NCBI GenBank assembly: GCA_016649475.1
Contig: JAENXP010000094.1
Location: 1 to 7,508 of the forward strand
DNA length: 7,508 nucleotides
Origin: Burkholderiales bacterium
GTDB lineage: Bacteria > Pseudomonadota > Gammaproteobacteria > Burkholderiales > SG8-39
Direction: 5' to 3'
The notes beneath the pieces are model-generated. The model was given only the letters and a program-made list of their open reading frames with translations. It ran no database searches and was not told the origin of the DNA. Of this stretch, positions 5,766 through 7,508 are shown in pieces (position 1 is the first letter of the stretch; the number at the start of each line of letters is the position of its first letter). The translations under genes and the position numbers were made by a program.

Positions 5766-6324
5766 CCTGGGGATACTCCTCGCCGGCGCCTGCTGCGCTG
5801 TGCTGCTGAGCGGACCGGCCCGGGCGGAAAAGGCAGACCGAACCAAGCCCATCAATCTGGAGTCCGATCGCATGACCGTCGACGACGCGCAGCGGACCAG
5901 CGTGTTCGAAGGCAATGTGCTGATGACTCAGGGGACGCTGAGCATTCGTGCGGACAAAGTTACGGTGCGCCAGGACAAGGACGGGCATCAGTACGGCACC
6001 GCCGTCGGCAATCCGGCTGTATTGCGCCAGAAGCGCGAGGGCGCAGAGGGGTATATCCAGGGCGAAGCCCAGCGCATAGAGTACGACGGCAAGCAGGACC
6101 TGGTAGAACTCTTCAATCGCGCCCGGCTCCTGCGCGAACCCGCGGACGAAGTGCGCGGCAACTATATCTCCTACAATTCACGCACCGAGTATTTCACCGT
6201 GACCGGCGGCGCCGGCCCCGGCGCGGGCGCCAGCCCCGCAGGCCGGGTGCACGCGGTAATCCAGCCGCGTACCGCCACCGACGAAGCCGGCAAGGCCCCC
6301 TCGGCCAAGCCGCCAAAACAATAG
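5752..6324 (+). CDS. lptA: LPS transport periplasmic bridge protein LptA
   Basis: The protein has 190 residues (E. coli LptA 185). A Sec signal peptide ([20 protein letters not shown]) is probably cut after residue 25 at ARA-EK. The mature OstA-type domain begins [25 protein letters not shown] and continues with [13 protein letters not shown] and the [18 protein letters not shown] strands, the repeating beta-strands that stack into the bridge between LptC and LptD. A low-complexity Gly/Ala/Pro tail (from about residue 160) is not part of the jellyroll. The start at 5752 lies inside lptC (14-nt overlap) and has a good ribosome site AGGGG (5739-5743) at 8 nt spacing. Confidence 0.95.
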   Translation: MWPNSLGILLAGACCAVLLSGPARAEKADRTKPINLESDRMTVDDAQRTSVFEGNVLMTQGTLSIRADKVTVRQDKDGHQYGTAVGNPAVLRQKREGAEGYIQGEAQRIEYDGKQDLVELFNRARLLREPADEVRGNYISYNSRTEYFTVTGGAGPGAGASPAGRVHAVIQPRTATDEAGKAPSAKPPKQ

Positions 6325-6329
6325 CGCCG

Positions 6330-7052
6330 ATGAGTCAGCTCAAGGCCAGTAATCTGAAGAAACGCTACAAGGCGCGCACCGTAGTTCAGGACGTGTCACT
6401 TGAGGTCCAAAGCGGCGAAGTTGTCGGCTTGCTCGGTCCGAACGGCGCCGGCAAGACCACTTGTTTCTACATGATGGTCGGATTGGTGCGGCTGGACGGC
6501 GGCAGCATCAGCCTGGACGGCAAGGAAATAAGCAGGTTTCCGATCCACCGCCGCGCACGCCTGGGCCTGTCCTACCTGCCCCAGGAAACTTCGGTATTCA
6601 GAAAGTTGACGGTGCAGGAGAACGTGCAGGCGGTGCTCGAGCTGCAGGACCTGACGGAAGAAGAAATCGAGGAGCGCCTGGAAAGCCTGCTGCGCGAGCT
6701 GCATATCAAGCATTTGCGCAACAACCCGGCGCTGTCGCTCTCCGGCGGCGAGCGACGCCGTGTCGAAATCGCGCGCGCGCTCGCCACCCGCCCCAGCTTC
6801 ATCCTGCTGGATGAACCGTTCGCCGGGGTCGACCCGATCGCTGTACTCGATATCCAGAAGATCATCGGGTTTCTCAAGCAGCGTGGAATCGGCGTTCTGA
6901 TCACCGACCACAATGTGCGCGAGACCCTGGGAATCTGCGACCACGCCTACATCATCAACGAGGGATCGGTGCTGGCGCAGGGCAAGCCGGATGAAATCGT
7001 CTACAATGAAAATGTGAGACGAGTCTATCTGGGAGAGCATTTCCGCATGTAG
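6330..7052 (+). CDS. lptB: LPS export ABC transporter ATPase LptB
   Basis: The protein has 240 residues (E. coli LptB 241). All ATPase motifs are present: Walker [10 protein letters not shown] (36-44), Q-loop Q85 in [10 protein letters not shown], signature [10 protein letters not shown] (137-146), Walker [14 protein letters not shown] (157-169) with catalytic E162, and H-loop H194 in [11 protein letters not shown]. It works as a cytoplasmic dimer with LptF and LptG to extract LPS from the inner membrane. LptF and LptG are not in this window and are usually encoded elsewhere. The gene begins 5 nt after the lptA stop with no clear ribosome site, suggesting coupled translation. Confidence 0.98.
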   Translation: MSQLKASNLKKRYKARTVVQDVSLEVQSGEVVGLLGPNGAGKTTCFYMMVGLVRLDGGSISLDGKEISRFPIHRRARLGLSYLPQETSVFRKLTVQENVQAVLELQDLTEEEIEERLESLLRELHIKHLRNNPALSLSGGERRRVEIARALATRPSFILLDEPFAGVDPIAVLDIQKIIGFLKQRGIGVLITDHNVRETLGICDHAYIINEGSVLAQGKPDEIVYNENVRRVYLGEHFRM

Positions 7053-7078
7053 TCTATTTGACTACGCTCCCGTCCAAG

Positions 7079-7508
7079 ATGAAACAAACCCTACAACTCA
7101 AGCTGTCGCAGCAGCTGACCCTGACCCCTCAACTGCAGCAATCCATACGGCTGCTGCAATTGTCCACTTTGGAGCTGAACCAGGAATTGGAAACATTCCT
7201 GATGGAAAACCCGCTGCTGGAGCGCGAGGATGCGGAAAGCGAGCAGCCCCCGCCCGTGCCGCCCAACGGCGCGGAGCGCGAGGAACACGTCGCCAGCGCC
7301 GACGAGGCGCCTGCCAGCGATACGTCCGCCGCCGAAGCGGCCGACATCGACTGGTTTGCGGACGCACCCTCCGGCGTCGCCCGGCGCGAAGACGGCGAAG
7401 AGTCGGAGTACCCACAGCTGGCGGCGAGCACCCCCACGCTGAGCGACCATCTGATGGAGCAGCTCTCCCTGACCCAGTTGTCGGAGCGCGACAAGAGCCT
7501 GGTCAACA
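7079..7508 (+). CDS. rpoN: RNA polymerase sigma-54 factor, N-terminal part (3' end outside window)
   Basis: The first 143 codons are visible. Region I is complete and characteristic: [20 protein letters not shown] followed by [20 protein letters not shown] and LMENPLLE (to about residue 49), the Gln/Leu-rich part that contacts -12 promoter DNA and the AAA+ activators. Residues ~50-115 are an acidic Pro/Ala-rich linker (region II). Residues from [19 protein letters not shown] begin the core-binding domain. The gene follows lptB by 26 bp, the usual order in Beta- and Gammaproteobacteria. No clear ribosome site precedes ATG 7079. Confidence 0.97.
   Translation, partial: MKQTLQLKLSQQLTLTPQLQQSIRLLQLSTLELNQELETFLMENPLLEREDAESEQPPPVPPNGAEREEHVASADEAPASDTSAAEAADIDWFADAPSGVARREDGEESEYPQLAASTPTLSDHLMEQLSLTQLSERDKSLVN

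Noticed and set aside
3567..5915. Long open frame on the minus strand opposite kdsD-kdsC-lptC-lptA (782 codons)
   Set aside because: It is antisense to four well-recognised genes, has no family motifs and is rich in His/Gln/Arg/Ala, the usual product of an open antisense frame in GC-rich coding DNA.

Overview
The window looks like chromosome from a GC-rich betaproteobacterium (a Nitrosomonadales-like lineage is my guess, not demonstrated). The evidence is the gene order kdsD-kdsC-lptC-lptA-lptB-rpoN, which is typical of Beta- and Gammaproteobacteria, together with the type of potassium/proton antiporter and the likely O-oligosaccharyltransferase end next to it.

Layout. Positions 3-404 hold the 3' end of a plus-strand gene that resembles the C-terminal domain of PglL/Wzy-type oligosaccharide ligases. 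A hairpin follows at 411-453. Positions 479-556 are a detached copy of the last 25 codons plus stop of kefB. Positions 557-1493 carry a toxin-antitoxin cassette: a perfect 25-bp palindromic operator/promoter (690-714), a RelE/HigB-like toxin with an in-frame amber stop at codon 42, an intact XRE-type antitoxin overlapping it by ATGA, and a hairpin. Positions 1494-3480 (minus strand) hold a KefB-type CPA2 antiporter whose frame is broken once near 2577. From 3534 to the right edge, all on the plus strand, come kdsD, kdsC, lptC, lptA, lptB and the start of rpoN.

How the genes work together. KdsD and KdsC catalyse the first and third of the four CMP-Kdo steps (arabinose-5-phosphate formation and Kdo-8-phosphate hydrolysis). 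LptC, LptA and LptB are the bitopic tether, the periplasmic bridge and the ATPase of the LPS export machine. This half of the window is an envelope lipopolysaccharide operon that runs into the sigma-54 gene.

Most unusual points. (1) The kefB 3' end is present twice, flanking the toxin-antitoxin cassette. This is the pattern expected when inserted DNA replaces and regenerates a gene's 3' end, and it implies that pglL-like and kefB were once directly convergent. The repeat differences are nearly all synonymous and are clustered at one end. (2) Exactly five 14-bp units, each beginning with ATGA, fill the 70 bp between the kdsC stop and the lptC start. They form a chain of tiny ORFs, several with ATGA stop/start overlaps. 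(3) Two neighbouring genes carry single lesions: a nonsense codon in the toxin and a frameshift in kefB. The frameshift coincides with a GTTC tandem duplication. (4) The toxin promoter places its predicted transcript start at or next to the ATG, so the mRNA may be leaderless.
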